A stretch of DNA of 64,000 nt from Dokdonia sp. 4H-3-7-5 (GTDB lineage: Bacteria; Bacteroidota; Bacteroidia; Flavobacteriales; Flavobacteriaceae): contig NC_015496.1 of NCBI RefSeq assembly GCF_000212355.1, forward strand, positions 186,001 through 250,000. The letters are read 5' to 3'. Of this stretch, positions 26,262-35,172 are shown piece by piece (position 1 is the first letter of the stretch; every line of letters begins with the position of its first letter). The translations under genes were made by a program, and so were the position numbers. The notes under the pieces are model-generated. The model had not been told where the DNA came from and searched no databases. It saw only the letters and a program-made list of their open reading frames with translations.

Positions 26262-26819
26262 TTATGATTTCCACTTGATATTACAACCCATACTTGGCTT
26301 TTGGAGGGTAGATTGGGGCTTACTATTGAAAATGTTATCTAGCGCCTCTCTTAAGTCACGTCCATTTACAGGAATTCCATTACCCGGACGACTATTATCA
26401 AGCTGACCGCGATATACTAGCTTGTTATTAGGTCCAAAAACATAGAGATCTGGAGTACATGCCGCCTTATAGTTTTTTGCTACCTCTTGTGTTTCATCAA
26501 GTAGATAAGGAAATGTGAAGTTGTTTTTACGAGCATTTTGCCACATCATCTCTGGCCCATCTTGCGGATACTTAACAATATCATTACTGCTTATGGCAAC
26601 AAACCCAAAACCAAGCACGCGATAATCATTTGCTATACGCACGATCTCATCTATCACATGAATAACAAAAGGACAGTGATTACATATAAACATCACCACA
26701 GTACCGCGTTCTCCTTTAACATCATGGTAACTACACAGCTGATTTGTAACGGTATCTATAAGTTGAAATTCTGGGGCTTTTGTGCCCAGATCGAGCATGG
26801 TTGAAGGAGTGAGTGACAT
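26262..26819 (-). CDS. Thioredoxin-fold redoxin (AhpC/TSA-like) protein
   Basis: This 185-residue cytoplasmic protein has a thioredoxin fold of the AhpC/TSA-redoxin group. The opening LGTKAPEFQLIDTVTNQ leads to the active site FICNHCPFVIHVID with a Cys-Asn-His-Cys pair (about residues 46-49), and CTPDLYVFGPNNKLVYRGQLD follows. The family is common in marine bacteria near oxidative stress genes, but its electron donor and substrate are not known. It is a single gene. Confidence 0.82.
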   Translation of the reverse strand: MSLTPSTMLDLGTKAPEFQLIDTVTNQLCSYHDVKGERGTVVMFICNHCPFVIHVIDEIVRIANDYRVLGFGFVAISSNDIVKYPQDGPEMMWQNARKNNFTFPYLLDETQEVAKNYKAACTPDLYVFGPNNKLVYRGQLDNSRPGNGIPVNGRDLREALDNIFNSKPQSTLQKPSMGCNIKWKS

Positions 26820-26931
26820 GATATTTATTTATTTATTAAATGTAGTCGTTTGCAAAGTAACAAGTGAAGTTATTGCGCTACTATCTCATAGGACGGTAAG
26901 CTACTTAAAAAGTTACGCTTTTATAAAATCA

Positions 26932-26965
26932 AAAAGCCACTTTCCATAAATGAAAAGTGGCTTTT
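26932..26965 (-). terminator. Terminator of htpG
   Basis: A 12-bp stem (AAAAGCCACTTT / AAAGTGGCTTTT) with a 10-nt loop, 43 nt after the htpG stop. Confidence 0.85.
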
Positions 26966-27008
26966 ATAAAATTTACTTCTTACTAGATATAAATAATATC
27001 GAGTAAAA

Positions 27009-28898
27009 TTATTTAATCATCTCGTAAGAACGTTTGATAAAGCTAGTAAGTTCCTCTCCTTTAAGAAGATTTTGAGAAAGCTTTGCTAGATCAAATGACT
27101 GTGTGATTAAGCGCTTTTTAGTGTCTTCTGAGTCTGCATTGAGAATTTCTGACACAAGTGCATGATTACCATTTACTACGAGGTTGTACATCTCTGGCAT
27201 ATTACCAAACATGTTCATACCACCGCCACCGCCAGTTTGCTGCATCTCTTTCATACGACGCATAAACTCAGGTTGTGTAATGATAAATGGCGCAGCGTTA
27301 CTGTCCATCGCTTCTACTTGAACCGTATAAGAAGTAGTCCCTATCGCTTCTGTAATGGTAGTTTTTACAGTTTCCATCTCCTCATCAGAAAGTTTAGAAA
27401 TCTCTTCTTCGTCTTTCTTGATAAGATTATTGATGTGATCTCCATCTACACGTACAAAGCTCACGTTCTCTTTGCTTGTTTCAAGCTTTTGAATTAAGTG
27501 CGGTACAATAGGAGTATCTAGTAATAAAACTTCATATCCTTTTGCCTTTGCACTTTCTATGTATGAGTGTTGTGTATCTTTATCACTTGCATAAAGCACC
27601 ACCATTTTACCATCCTTATCCGTCTGGTTGTCTTTTATTTTTGCTTCAAGCTCTTCCCATGTAAAGTAAGAATCATCTACTGTAGGGTATAAAGCAAACT
27701 TATCTGCTTTTTCAAAGAATTTATCTTCAGATAACATTCCGTACTCAATTACGAGTTTAATGTCATTCCATTTCTTCTCAAAGTCTGCTCTATCGCTATT
27801 AAATAATGACTTCAATTTATCTGCTACTTTTCGTGAGATGTAACCAGAGATTTTCTTTACGGCACCATCTGCTTGTAAATAGCTACGTGATACGTTAAGT
27901 GGAATATCTGGAGAGTCTATCACTCCGCGTAACATTGTCAAGAAATCTGGTACAATACCTTCTACATTATCAGTTACAAAAACTTGATTTTGATATAACT
28001 GTATGCGATCCTTCTGTATGTTCATATCCTGTCCTAACTTAGGGAAGTATAAAATTCCTGTTAGGTTAAAAGGATAATCTACATTTAAGTGAATGTTGAA
28101 TAATGGCTCATCAAATTGTGATGGATATAATTCTTGATAGAAGTTCTTATAATCCTCATCCTCTAGATCTGCAGGTTGCTTAGTCCATGCTGGTTCTGGG
28201 TTGTTGATGATATTATCTACCTCTTGTGTAGGTGCAGGATCTTCTTCTTTTGCGTCTTCTGGCTTAGGAAGTGTTTCTGTTTTCATACCAAACTTAATTG
28301 GCACTGGCATAAACTTGTTATACTTTGCTAGTAATCCAGAGATGCGGTTTTCTTCAAGAAACTCTAAGCTATCATCTGCAATGTGTAGTATGATTTCTGT
28401 TCCTCTGTCAGTTTTATCTGCCGCTTCAAGTGTAAAGTTAGGGCTACCATCACACGTCCAGTGTGCTGCAGGCTCATCTTTGTAAGATTTTGTGATAATC
28501 TCTACAGTAGAAGCTACCATAAAAGCAGAGTAGAAACCTAGACCAAAATGACCTATAATTCCAGTGTCCTTTGCTCCTTCTTCATACTTATTTAAAAACT
28601 CCTCTGCTCCAGAAAATGCAAGTTGGTTGATGTACTTTTCAACCTCATCTTGCGTCATACCAAGACCTTGATCGATAATGTGAAGTTTCTTTCCTTCTTT
28701 ATCAATCTTAATCTCAATTTTAGGATTTCCATAATCTACACTAGCCTCTCCTATTGAAGTTAAGTGCTTTAGTTTAAGTGTTGCATCTGTTGCATTTGAA
28801 ACGAGCTCACGGAGAAAGATCTCGTGATCACTATATAAGAACTTTTTAATAAGCGGAAAGATATTCTCTACCGATACATTAATTTTTCCTGTTGACAT
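27009..28898 (-). CDS. htpG: Chaperone HtpG (Hsp90)
   Basis: This 629-residue cytoplasmic chaperone has the Hsp90 ATPase domain (FLRELVSNATDATLKLKHL, DQGLGMTQDEVEKYI, GHFGLGFYSAFMV), the middle domain (LYFPKLGQDMNIQKDRIQLYQNQVFV reads as the conserved core; PLNVSRSYLQ) and the C-terminal dimer domain. I start it at ATG 28898 (MSTGKINVSVENIFPLI), the family N-terminus; a longer frame adds 25 unrelated residues. Two acidic insertions near residue 230 (EDAKEEDPAPTQEVDNI) are typical of Bacteroidota HtpG. It is monocistronic. Confidence 0.97.
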   Translation of the reverse strand: MSTGKINVSVENIFPLIKKFLYSDHEIFLRELVSNATDATLKLKHLTSIGEASVDYGNPKIEIKIDKEGKKLHIIDQGLGMTQDEVEKYINQLAFSGAEEFLNKYEEGAKDTGIIGHFGLGFYSAFMVASTVEIITKSYKDEPAAHWTCDGSPNFTLEAADKTDRGTEIILHIADDSLEFLEENRISGLLAKYNKFMPVPIKFGMKTETLPKPEDAKEEDPAPTQEVDNIINNPEPAWTKQPADLEDEDYKNFYQELYPSQFDEPLFNIHLNVDYPFNLTGILYFPKLGQDMNIQKDRIQLYQNQVFVTDNVEGIVPDFLTMLRGVIDSPDIPLNVSRSYLQADGAVKKISGYISRKVADKLKSLFNSDRADFEKKWNDIKLVIEYGMLSEDKFFEKADKFALYPTVDDSYFTWEELEAKIKDNQTDKDGKMVVLYASDKDTQHSYIESAKAKGYEVLLLDTPIVPHLIQKLETSKENVSFVRVDGDHINNLIKKDEEEISKLSDEEMETVKTTITEAIGTTSYTVQVEAMDSNAAPFIITQPEFMRRMKEMQQTGGGGGMNMFGNMPEMYNLVVNGNHALVSEILNADSEDTKKRLITQSFDLAKLSQNLLKGEELTSFIKRSYEMIK

Positions 28899-29062
28899 GT
28901 TATATGTGTTTTGATTTGTAATAATTCTTTCTCGCTTAAAGCGAAAAAAGTACCACAACGACATAAGTGACAAACTGACATTTTACAACCTTTTAAAGAT
29001 GGTAGCTTCTTGTATCTATCTCGTAATACACCTACAATGACAGAGTTTTAAGTGTGAGTAAT

Positions 29063-29082
29063 TACGCTTTCGCGAAAGCGTA
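29063..29082. repeat. Dispersed palindrome upstream of htpG
   Basis: Perfect 20-bp palindrome 9 nt from a terminator hairpin, in the gap between htpG and the lysozyme-like gene. Confidence 0.95.
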
Positions 29083-29090
29083 TAAAAAAA

Positions 29091-29119
29091 ACATCCAGCA
29101 TCTATACGATACTGGATGT
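29091..29119 (-). terminator. Terminator of lysozyme-like gene A
   Basis: Stem ACATCCAG/CTGGATGT with an inner ATC/GAT pair; on the minus strand it is followed by eight T. Confidence 0.85.
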
Positions 29120-29149
29120 CTTATATATTCTTACACTAAGCTATATACT

Positions 29150-29839
29150 TTATAGACTAGCCGTTAATTTGTCAATAGAAGGATACTTTACTGCTTTTAC
29201 ATTAGAAACATCATAACCAGAAAATCGTTTCATATAGCTACGTATGTTAGTACCAAAGGCATCTGCAAAACCTATTTCTCCACCAGATCTTAAAAATTTC
29301 TTTACACTACCAGGTCCAGCAAGGTGAGCTGCGGCAAGTATACCAGACTCCGTCACTCGTACTCCTGCAATCCAGCGTCCTTCAAAACGCTTAATATCAC
29401 GTCTAAGAACCCATTTATTACGGGAAGCATTTAATAAAAAAGCCTGTTCTTGAAGTAGCGGATCTTCTAAAAACTCAGATCCATCTGTAATACCTAGAAG
29501 GTCAAGCGTGGATGCACCAAACTGGTATTTACCCAAATAACCAAAACGGTTAATCGTTAAGTAATCACCTCTCGATTCTTTAAAAGCAAGTGCTTCTTTA
29601 AAACCTGTATAATTTTTTCCGGTAAGTGGTGTGGGGTTAAAAACAAATGGAACTTCTTCAGTTTCATTAGGAAGGGCGACACTATAATCTAGAGATGTTC
29701 CATCTGTAGCGTAGTGAGTAAAATCATATGTTTCGTCAGATGTTGGGGAAATCATCAGAATACCTAACATAAAAGGTAATACAGTAACTTTAGTCAAGTT
29801 TCTTAGCATAGGGTTGCTTTTCGATCGCCAAAAGGTCAT
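29150..29839 (-). CDS. Secreted lysozyme-like/transglycosylase-like protein A
   Basis: This 229-residue exported protein has a hydrophobic N-terminal segment (LTKVTVLPFMLGILMI) and a lysozyme-like domain: ALAFKESRGDYLTINRFGYLGKYQFGASTLDLLGI, with a likely catalytic Glu in FKESRGDY, then TESGILAAAHLAGPGSVKKFL. I start it at ATG 29839: a strong promoter -7 box at 29879-29886 puts the transcript start near 29873, which excludes a start at 29881; ATG 29809 is also possible. It is a paralogue of the gene at 30209-30859. A role in wall remodelling is likely; activity is unproved. Confidence 0.78.
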   Translation of the reverse strand: MTFWRSKSNPMLRNLTKVTVLPFMLGILMISPTSDETYDFTHYATDGTSLDYSVALPNETEEVPFVFNPTPLTGKNYTGFKEALAFKESRGDYLTINRFGYLGKYQFGASTLDLLGITDGSEFLEDPLLQEQAFLLNASRNKWVLRRDIKRFEGRWIAGVRVTESGILAAAHLAGPGSVKKFLRSGGEIGFADAFGTNIRSYMKRFSGYDVSNVKAVKYPSIDKLTASL

Positions 29840-29878
29840 AATTAAAACCTTTCTTAAAGTGCTCTCTATTTCGGCGCG

Positions 29879-29909
29879 CAAAAATACAACTATCTTGAGT
29901 AATGGACAA
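29879..29909 (-). promoter_or_regulatory. Promoter of lysozyme-like gene A
   Basis: TTG (29909-29907), 20 nt, then TATTTTTG (29886-29879) on the minus strand, a full -33/-7 match. Confidence 0.75.
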
Positions 29910-29933
29910 GCCTAAACGACAAATCACTCAAAA

Positions 29934-30073
29934 GCACTGTTCTGTGCTCATTTACTTGCATTTACGAGGTTATTTACACCTCTTACGACACCTAACAGAC
30001 TTAAAAACGCTCTCCTCTCTACAATCAATCCCACTTCAAAACGTCAATTTACACTACTAGACGATACAATAAC
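29934..30073 (-). ncRNA. Candidate small RNA or leader behind an orphan promoter
   Basis: The region 29887-30208 has no ORF of note, yet a minus-strand -7 box TACTTTTG lies at 30085-30078. Downstream the strand has a hairpin GAGGT-GTAAATA-ACCTC and ends with AGCAC-AGAACA-GTGCT followed by TTTT, a terminator-like stop near 29934. GCACTGTT at the 5' end can pair with AACAGTGC at the 3' end. This would be an RNA of about 140 nt. I do not recognise it; it could be an untranslated remnant. Confidence 0.25.
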
Positions 30074-30171
30074 AGTGCAAAAGTAGACCAGAAAACTTCC
30101 TCAATAGCAAGACATAACACTACTTTAACATAAGGCATTCAACTACATAGACCCTTAAATAATGCGCAATA

Positions 30172-30203
30172 AAAAACCCAGACCTATTAGTGTCTGGGTT
30201 TTT
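30172..30203 (-). terminator. Terminator of lysozyme-like gene B
   Basis: A 12-bp stem (AAAAACCCAGAC / GTCTGGGTTTTT), 5 nt after the stop codon. Confidence 0.88.
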
Positions 30204-30208
30204 AGTAA

Positions 30209-30859
30209 TTATAAAGTAGCTTTTGCCGACGCATTTGCGGGGATAATTGATGTATCAAAGTTGCCAAAGCGACTTAGATAAGATGTGAGAGGTACATTAT
30301 TTGCATCTGCAAATACATCCTCACCACCAGAGTCAAGAAATTTCTTGACGTTTCCTGCTCCGCATAAATGTGCCGCAGCTATGAGACCACTTTCGGTAAC
30401 TTTATGACCTCCTATTGTTTTACCGTCAAAGGCGTTGATATACTCACGTAAAACATATTTGTTCCTTGCAACAAGCGCATCAAATGCACTTTCTTGCATG
30501 GCTGGAGAGCTCATAAAATCTCTTGCACTGTCTACACCTACCCACTTAAGAGTAGATTGACCAAACTGGTATCTGCCTTTATAACCAAGTCTGTTTACTG
30601 CAAAATAATTACCACTGGACTCACTAAAAGCCAAAGCTTCCTTAAAGCCTATATACGATGTTCCCAAAACAGGACTATTAAATCCTCCTGGAAAATCGGG
30701 TACAAATGATTCAAGCGTAGGAGTTACAAAAGTATCTGCCTGGTTTTTGAACCACATTGCGGCTATCGCATTGCCATTATCATCTTTTACAATGAAACCT
30801 GTAGATATTATAAATAACACAGGTAGCAATACTACTAATAGTAAATAACGTCTCTTCAT
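30209..30859 (-). CDS. Secreted lysozyme-like/transglycosylase-like protein B
   Basis: This 216-residue protein has a clean signal-anchor (MKRRYLLLVVLLPVLFIIS) and the same lysozyme-like domain as its neighbour: GFKEALAFSESSGNYFAVNRLGYKGRYQFGQSTLKWVG, TESGLIAAAHLCGAGNVKKFLDSGG and a C-terminal LTSYLSRFGNFD. The likely catalytic Glu in FSESSGNY is kept. The two genes lie 370 bp apart, each with its own promoter or terminator, so they arose by tandem duplication but are separate units now. The domain lies outside the best known lysozyme families, so the exact activity is open. Confidence 0.78.
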   Translation of the reverse strand: MKRRYLLLVVLLPVLFIISTGFIVKDDNGNAIAAMWFKNQADTFVTPTLESFVPDFPGGFNSPVLGTSYIGFKEALAFSESSGNYFAVNRLGYKGRYQFGQSTLKWVGVDSARDFMSSPAMQESAFDALVARNKYVLREYINAFDGKTIGGHKVTESGLIAAAHLCGAGNVKKFLDSGGEDVFADANNVPLTSYLSRFGNFDTSIIPANASAKATL

Positions 30860-31105
30860 ATAATGAATCGAATTAAAGTTTACAATTACCGACCACTTAG
30901 TGTGATCTAATCTTTAGTAATTCTCATAAGAGCTTGCAAGCGCGGCTTGCCATTATTCTATTGTAATTAAAAGAACATATTCCTGTTATAGGAATTTTCT
31001 GTTAACCGCGTCTCTATGAGAATCACGGTAACAACTTCAATATAAGGAGCTTTAGTGTGTTAGAAATATGATTTAATACCTGTTAACATGAAAGTTAACA
31101 AGGAC

Positions 31106-32149
31106 TTAACGATTGATACCCTTATTGTTGATCCAGCGTCTGTAAGCAGCGCTATTTGCATTGTGTTGTGACAATGTCTTAGCAAACTTGTGATATCCAA
31201 AGTTTTCTACATCTGCTACAAAGTAATAGTAGCTATGCTTTTCTGGATTGAGCACGGCCTGGATAGCCGTTACATCTGGCATGAATATAGGCCCTGGAGG
31301 AATACCCCTATTTCTATAAGTATTATACGGAGAGTCTACTTCTAGATCTTTATACAGCACACGTTTTATGACCATGTCCCAGTCATTCTTTTCTCTCTTT
31401 ACGGCATAAATAACAGTAGGATCTGCATCTAGTTTTATGCCATCTCTAAGTCTGTTTAAATACACACCAGCTACTCTAGGTCTCTCATCAGTTTTGGCAG
31501 TTTCCTTTTGCACAATGGCTGCTATCGAGTATACTTCTTGCGGAGTTAGATTAAGCGCTGCTGCTTTGGCTAATCGCGTGGCATTCCAGAATTTTTTATA
31601 CTCACTTAGCATTCTTGCTCTAAAATCTTCTGCACTCGTGTTCCAGAAAAACTCATAGCTATTAGGGATATACATAGTGAGTGCAGTGTCATTATTAAAG
31701 TCATGTTCTCTCAAGAAGTTTGTATCGAGCATCGCTGTTATAAGCGATGTACTATCTGCTTCTATTTGGGTTGCTACTCTACCCGCCATATCTTGTAAAC
31801 GCTCTTGGTTATTAAAAGCCACTTTTACAGGTGTATTTTTAATACGGATGGTATTGATAATCTCATTATTACTCATCCCCTTTTTTATAATGTAATGACC
31901 AGGTCTCACATTATCATTATATCCTTTCTTTTCGGCTACAGTAATAAAAGAATCTTCGTCTTTTAAAAGTGGTGAGAGATCTGCAACCACATCATTAAAA
32001 GCAGATCCTGTTGCAATGTATAAGTGCGCGCGATCATTGTTAAAGGCAGTATTGTCAGAAAAAATAGAAGTGTATACTGTGTAAGCAAATACGCCTCCTA
32101 TAACAATGCCTATGGCAACTATAAGTAGTAAAATCTTTTTAATGTACAT
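31106..32149 (-). CDS. mltG: Endolytic transglycosylase MltG
   Basis: This 347-residue inner-membrane protein cleaves nascent glycan strands and ends their growth. One N-terminal membrane helix (residues about 6-28) is followed by a LysM-like subdomain and the YceG catalytic domain. The catalytic Glu is in AAIVQKETAKTDERPRVAGVY, and SPYNTYRNRGIPPGPI and the C-terminal HYYYF-like region (HSYYYFVADVENFGYHKFAKT) are conserved. It follows a GNAT gene directly, in the operon dapF-GNAT-mltG, and so is linked to wall precursor synthesis. Confidence 0.94.
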   Translation of the reverse strand: MYIKKILLLIVAIGIVIGGVFAYTVYTSIFSDNTAFNNDRAHLYIATGSAFNDVVADLSPLLKDEDSFITVAEKKGYNDNVRPGHYIIKKGMSNNEIINTIRIKNTPVKVAFNNQERLQDMAGRVATQIEADSTSLITAMLDTNFLREHDFNNDTALTMYIPNSYEFFWNTSAEDFRARMLSEYKKFWNATRLAKAAALNLTPQEVYSIAAIVQKETAKTDERPRVAGVYLNRLRDGIKLDADPTVIYAVKREKNDWDMVIKRVLYKDLEVDSPYNTYRNRGIPPGPIFMPDVTAIQAVLNPEKHSYYYFVADVENFGYHKFAKTLSQHNANSAAYRRWINNKGINR

Positions 32150-32698
32150 CTAGAATATGTGTTGGTATAGTAATTCGTTTATATATGATTCTTTTCCTGT
32201 AGTGAGACTGCGTTTGCGTCTCCACTGTTTTTTAATACCTATTAACTCAAAACCTGCTTTTTCAAATAGTGAGATACTTGCCTTATTGTCCTCTTCTATA
32301 TTAGCATATAGTTGATGTAAATTTAGATGTGTATTGCAGTAATTTTTGAGAAGGTTAATACTCTCTGTGGCGTAACCTTTTCTCTTATGTTCCTCACCAG
32401 CAATTACAATACCTATACCTGCTCTTAAATTATGTGGATCAAAGTCAAATACATCAATAAGACCTACAAAACTATGTGAAGTACTATCACATATCACTAA
32501 GCGCAATTGACGTACGTCAAAGATATCACGGTGGCTGTTTGCTAAGTATTCTTTGAGCACATATTTAGAAAACGGAACAAGTGTCTCTCCCACACTCCAT
32601 AAACCTTCATCATTTTCTACACGATATACGTGATCAATATCTTCTGGTTCTAGTGCTCTTAAATAGCAATGGGTGCCTTGCAATGTCTTCATTGCCAT
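32150..32698 (-). CDS. GNAT acetyltransferase, RimJ/RimL type
   Basis: This 182-residue cytoplasmic acetyltransferase has the GNAT core: CYLRALEPEDIDHVYRVEND at the N-terminus, GIGIVIAGEEHKRKGYATESINLL with the acetyl-CoA loop (HKRKGYATE, matching RxxGxA), and YANIEEDNKASISLFEKAGFELIG near the end. RimJ/L relatives acetylate protein N-termini or small amines; the substrate is unknown. It overlaps dapF by 10 nt at its start and its stop abuts mltG, so it is the middle gene of a tight three-gene operon. Confidence 0.85.
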   Translation of the reverse strand: MAMKTLQGTHCYLRALEPEDIDHVYRVENDEGLWSVGETLVPFSKYVLKEYLANSHRDIFDVRQLRLVICDSTSHSFVGLIDVFDFDPHNLRAGIGIVIAGEEHKRKGYATESINLLKNYCNTHLNLHQLYANIEEDNKASISLFEKAGFELIGIKKQWRRKRSLTTGKESYINELLYQHIF

Positions 32699-33465
32699 TC
32701 TCCTTTAAAAACAAATGTTGCAGGACCTATTAAATAGATATTAGAATACCCATCATTAGTTTTCTCAAACTGTACAGACAGTTTCCCACCTTGTACATCT
32801 AGCGCTACTTTATTGCTAGTGGTTAAGCCATTTGTATGTGCTGCGATTGCAACAGCTGTCACTCCTGTCCCACAGCTCAACGTTTCATCCTCTACTCCAC
32901 GCTCATAGGTGCGCACTGCAAAATGAGCATTATCCAATTGCTGTACAAAATTGATGTTACTACCCGCTTCTCCATATAAACTACCGTAGCGCAATGCTGC
33001 ACCTTCGGCTTTTACGTTTACTTTTTCTACATCGTCTACCATTGCAATGTGATGTGGTGACCCTGTATCTAAAAAAGTATATGTAGGTTCTTTCTTAATT
33101 TTAGATACATCTTGCATTTTCAGCTGCACGATATCACCTTCTATGCTTGCCTCGTGTAAACCATCTATCGCTTCAAAGGTTGCGTTGTTTTCTATAATAG
33201 ATAACGCTTTCGCGAAAGCTACCAAACAACGTCCACCATTACCACACATACTACTTTCATTACCATCTGCATTATAGTACACCATTCTAAAATCTGCCGA
33301 AGGATGGTTTTCTAACAGCATTAATCCATCTGCTCCTATGCCAAACTTTCTGTCACAGAGCTTTGAGATGAGTTTGGTATCATCTTTGGGAAAGTATTGA
33401 GTACGGTTATCTATGATTACAAAATCATTGCCAGTACCTTGATATTTTGAAAATGGGATTGTCAT
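32689..33465 (-). CDS. dapF: Diaminopimelate epimerase
   Basis: This 258-residue cytoplasmic enzyme converts LL- to meso-diaminopimelate for peptidoglycan and lysine. Both catalytic cysteines are present: ESSMCGNGGRC (about residue 72) and ETLSCGTGVTA (about 200). The start MTIPFSKYQGTGNDFVIIDNR is canonical. Inside the gene a dispersed palindrome encodes Ala-Phe-Ala-Lys-Ala in VAFAKAL, right after the first Cys motif, at a helix where DapF proteins normally read AFxxxL, so the insertion has been absorbed without loss. It leads the operon dapF-GNAT-mltG. Confidence 0.96.
   Translation of the reverse strand: MTIPFSKYQGTGNDFVIIDNRTQYFPKDDTKLISKLCDRKFGIGADGLMLLENHPSADFRMVYYNADGNESSMCGNGGRCLVAFAKALSIIENNATFEAIDGLHEASIEGDIVQLKMQDVSKIKKEPTYTFLDTGSPHHIAMVDDVEKVNVKAEGAALRYGSLYGEAGSNINFVQQLDNAHFAVRTYERGVEDETLSCGTGVTAVAIAAHTNGLTTSNKVALDVQGGKLSVQFEKTNDGYSNIYLIGPATFVFKGEWQ
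33206..33219. repeat. Dispersed palindrome inside dapF
   Basis: Core GCTTTCGCGAAAGC, read as Ala-Phe-Ala-Lys-Ala by dapF on the minus strand. Confidence 0.92.
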
Positions 33466-33484
33466 TTTTAATGCTTTATTGCGA

Positions 33485-33492
33485 CAAAAATA
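33485..33492 (-). promoter_or_regulatory. -7 box of the dapF operon
   Basis: TATTTTTG on the minus strand, 19 nt before the start codon; no clear -33 TTG at the usual distance. Confidence 0.6.
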
Positions 33493-33582
33493 GCAAATCT
33501 CGATTTCGTTTCTCGTGTTAAATGGCAGTTAAATAGAAACCGTAGATATACTAAATTTTTAATTTTAACGATTATTGATTAA

Positions 33583-35001
33583 ATGCAACGGACTATGAAA
33601 AAAATCGCAGGAACAATTTTAATCGCCGTACTAGCAGGCGCAATCACGCTAGGATCATATAAGCTATTTATTGAGGAGCCTATAGAAGTAGCCTCTTACC
33701 CTAATCAAATAGATAATACACCTACTTATAAACCGGTCAATTATGAAGCACTCACTGCTGCTGCAAGTGGTGTAGATTTTACAGAAGCTGCCGAAAGAAC
33801 AGTGAATGGAGTGGTACACGTTAAAAACGTACAAGAATATAGACAGCCTCGTAATATGATGGAATATCTGAGAGGTGGCGGCCAGGCAAACAAAGGTATT
33901 GTAGGTGCAGGAAGTGGAGTTATCATCTCTGGCGACGGCTTTATAATTACAAACAATCACGTAATAGATGGCGCTACAGAAGTTGAAGTTACTTTAAACA
34001 ACAACAAAACCTTCATGGCAGAAGTGGTAGGTAAAGACGCAAAGGCAGACATTGCAATATTAAAAATAGATGCTGGTGAGGAACTTCCTTATATCCCATT
34101 TGGCGATAGTGACGGCACAAAGGTAGGAGAATGGGTACTTGCCGTAGGTAATCCATTTAACTTAACCTCTACAGTAACCGCAGGGATTGTATCTGCAAAA
34201 GCTCGTGACATAGATGAGCGCGATGCAAACTACCAGTCCTTTATACAAACAGATGCAGCTATCAACCCTGGGAACAGCGGTGGAGCTTTGGTGAATATCT
34301 TTGGTGAGTTAATTGGTATTAATACTGCCATCACCTCACAAACTGGATCTTACGTAGGATACGCATTTGCCGTACCTTCAAATAATGCTCGTAAGATCAT
34401 GGAAGACATCATGCAGTTTGGCTCTGTACAAAAAGGAATATTGGGAGTAAGTGGTGGTACACTTACAGCCGAAATTGCAAAAGCCGAAAACCTAAAAACT
34501 GCCGAAGGTTTTTATGTCGCAGGTGTAGAGTTTGAAAGTGGCGCAGAACAAGCAGGCTTAAAAACTGGAGATATCATTAAAAAGATAGACAATATTAACA
34601 TTACAAAATTTTCTGATCTCACTGGATACATTAATTCAAAGAGACCTGATGATGTGGTTCAAGTTGAAATTTTAAGAGACGACACTAAAATGACATTACC
34701 TGTCACATTAATCAAATCAATTACTTTTGATATTGAAAGACTAGGTATACAAGTTAAAAATGCTTCACCAAAAGACCTTGCAAAATACAAAGCCAAAAAT
34801 GGCGTAGTTATAAGCCAGACACTTACAGAAGCAATGAAACGTTATAGAATTGAAGGACTTGTAATCTCAGAGATAGATGACGTGATGGTAAATTCTATAG
34901 AGGATGTAAAGAACATCTTTAAAAATAAAAGTGTAAACGAACCTGTAAGTATCGTTTTTGTTGATCAAAAAGGAGAACGCAACCGCTTCATCTTCGATTA
35001 A
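33583..35001 (+). CDS. DegP/HtrA family serine protease with PDZ domains
   Basis: This 472-residue periplasmic protease/chaperone has an N-terminal signal-anchor (IAGTILIAVLAGAITLG), a trypsin-like domain and two PDZ domains. The triad is visible: His in ITNNHVIDGA, Asp in KADIAILKID and Ser in INPGNSGGALVN. PDZ1 spans about residues 285-370 (GFYVAGVEFESGAEQAGLKTGDIIKKID) and PDZ2 the last 90 residues. MQRTMKK offers two start codons, 33583 and 33595. It is divergent from dapF and has its own terminator. Confidence 0.93.
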   Translation: MQRTMKKIAGTILIAVLAGAITLGSYKLFIEEPIEVASYPNQIDNTPTYKPVNYEALTAAASGVDFTEAAERTVNGVVHVKNVQEYRQPRNMMEYLRGGGQANKGIVGAGSGVIISGDGFIITNNHVIDGATEVEVTLNNNKTFMAEVVGKDAKADIAILKIDAGEELPYIPFGDSDGTKVGEWVLAVGNPFNLTSTVTAGIVSAKARDIDERDANYQSFIQTDAAINPGNSGGALVNIFGELIGINTAITSQTGSYVGYAFAVPSNNARKIMEDIMQFGSVQKGILGVSGGTLTAEIAKAENLKTAEGFYVAGVEFESGAEQAGLKTGDIIKKIDNINITKFSDLTGYINSKRPDDVVQVEILRDDTKMTLPVTLIKSITFDIERLGIQVKNASPKDLAKYKAKNGVVISQTLTEAMKRYRIEGLVISEIDDVMVNSIEDVKNIFKNKSVNEPVSIVFVDQKGERNRFIFD

Positions 35002-35021
35002 TAATTAGACACATAAAAATG

Positions 35022-35055
35022 AATAACCCTTCCGTACCAGAGGGGTTATTTTTTT
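35022..35055 (+). terminator. Terminator of the HtrA gene
   Basis: Stem AATAACCC/GGGTTATT followed by a T7 run. Confidence 0.85.
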
Positions 35056-35080
35056 ACATCAAATTCGATAACGAAATCGT

Positions 35081-35110
35081 TTGCGTACCCACTTAAAATA
35101 TATACTTTTG
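35081..35110 (+). promoter_or_regulatory. Promoter of the GAPDH gene
   Basis: TTG (35081-35083), 19 nt, TACTTTTG (35103-35110): a full -33/-7 match, with a leader of about 57 nt. Confidence 0.8.
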
Positions 35111-35172
35111 CCGAAAATTTAAGTGAATTTACATTTTTTTAAAACCAAAACAAACCTTTTAACTACATCGTA

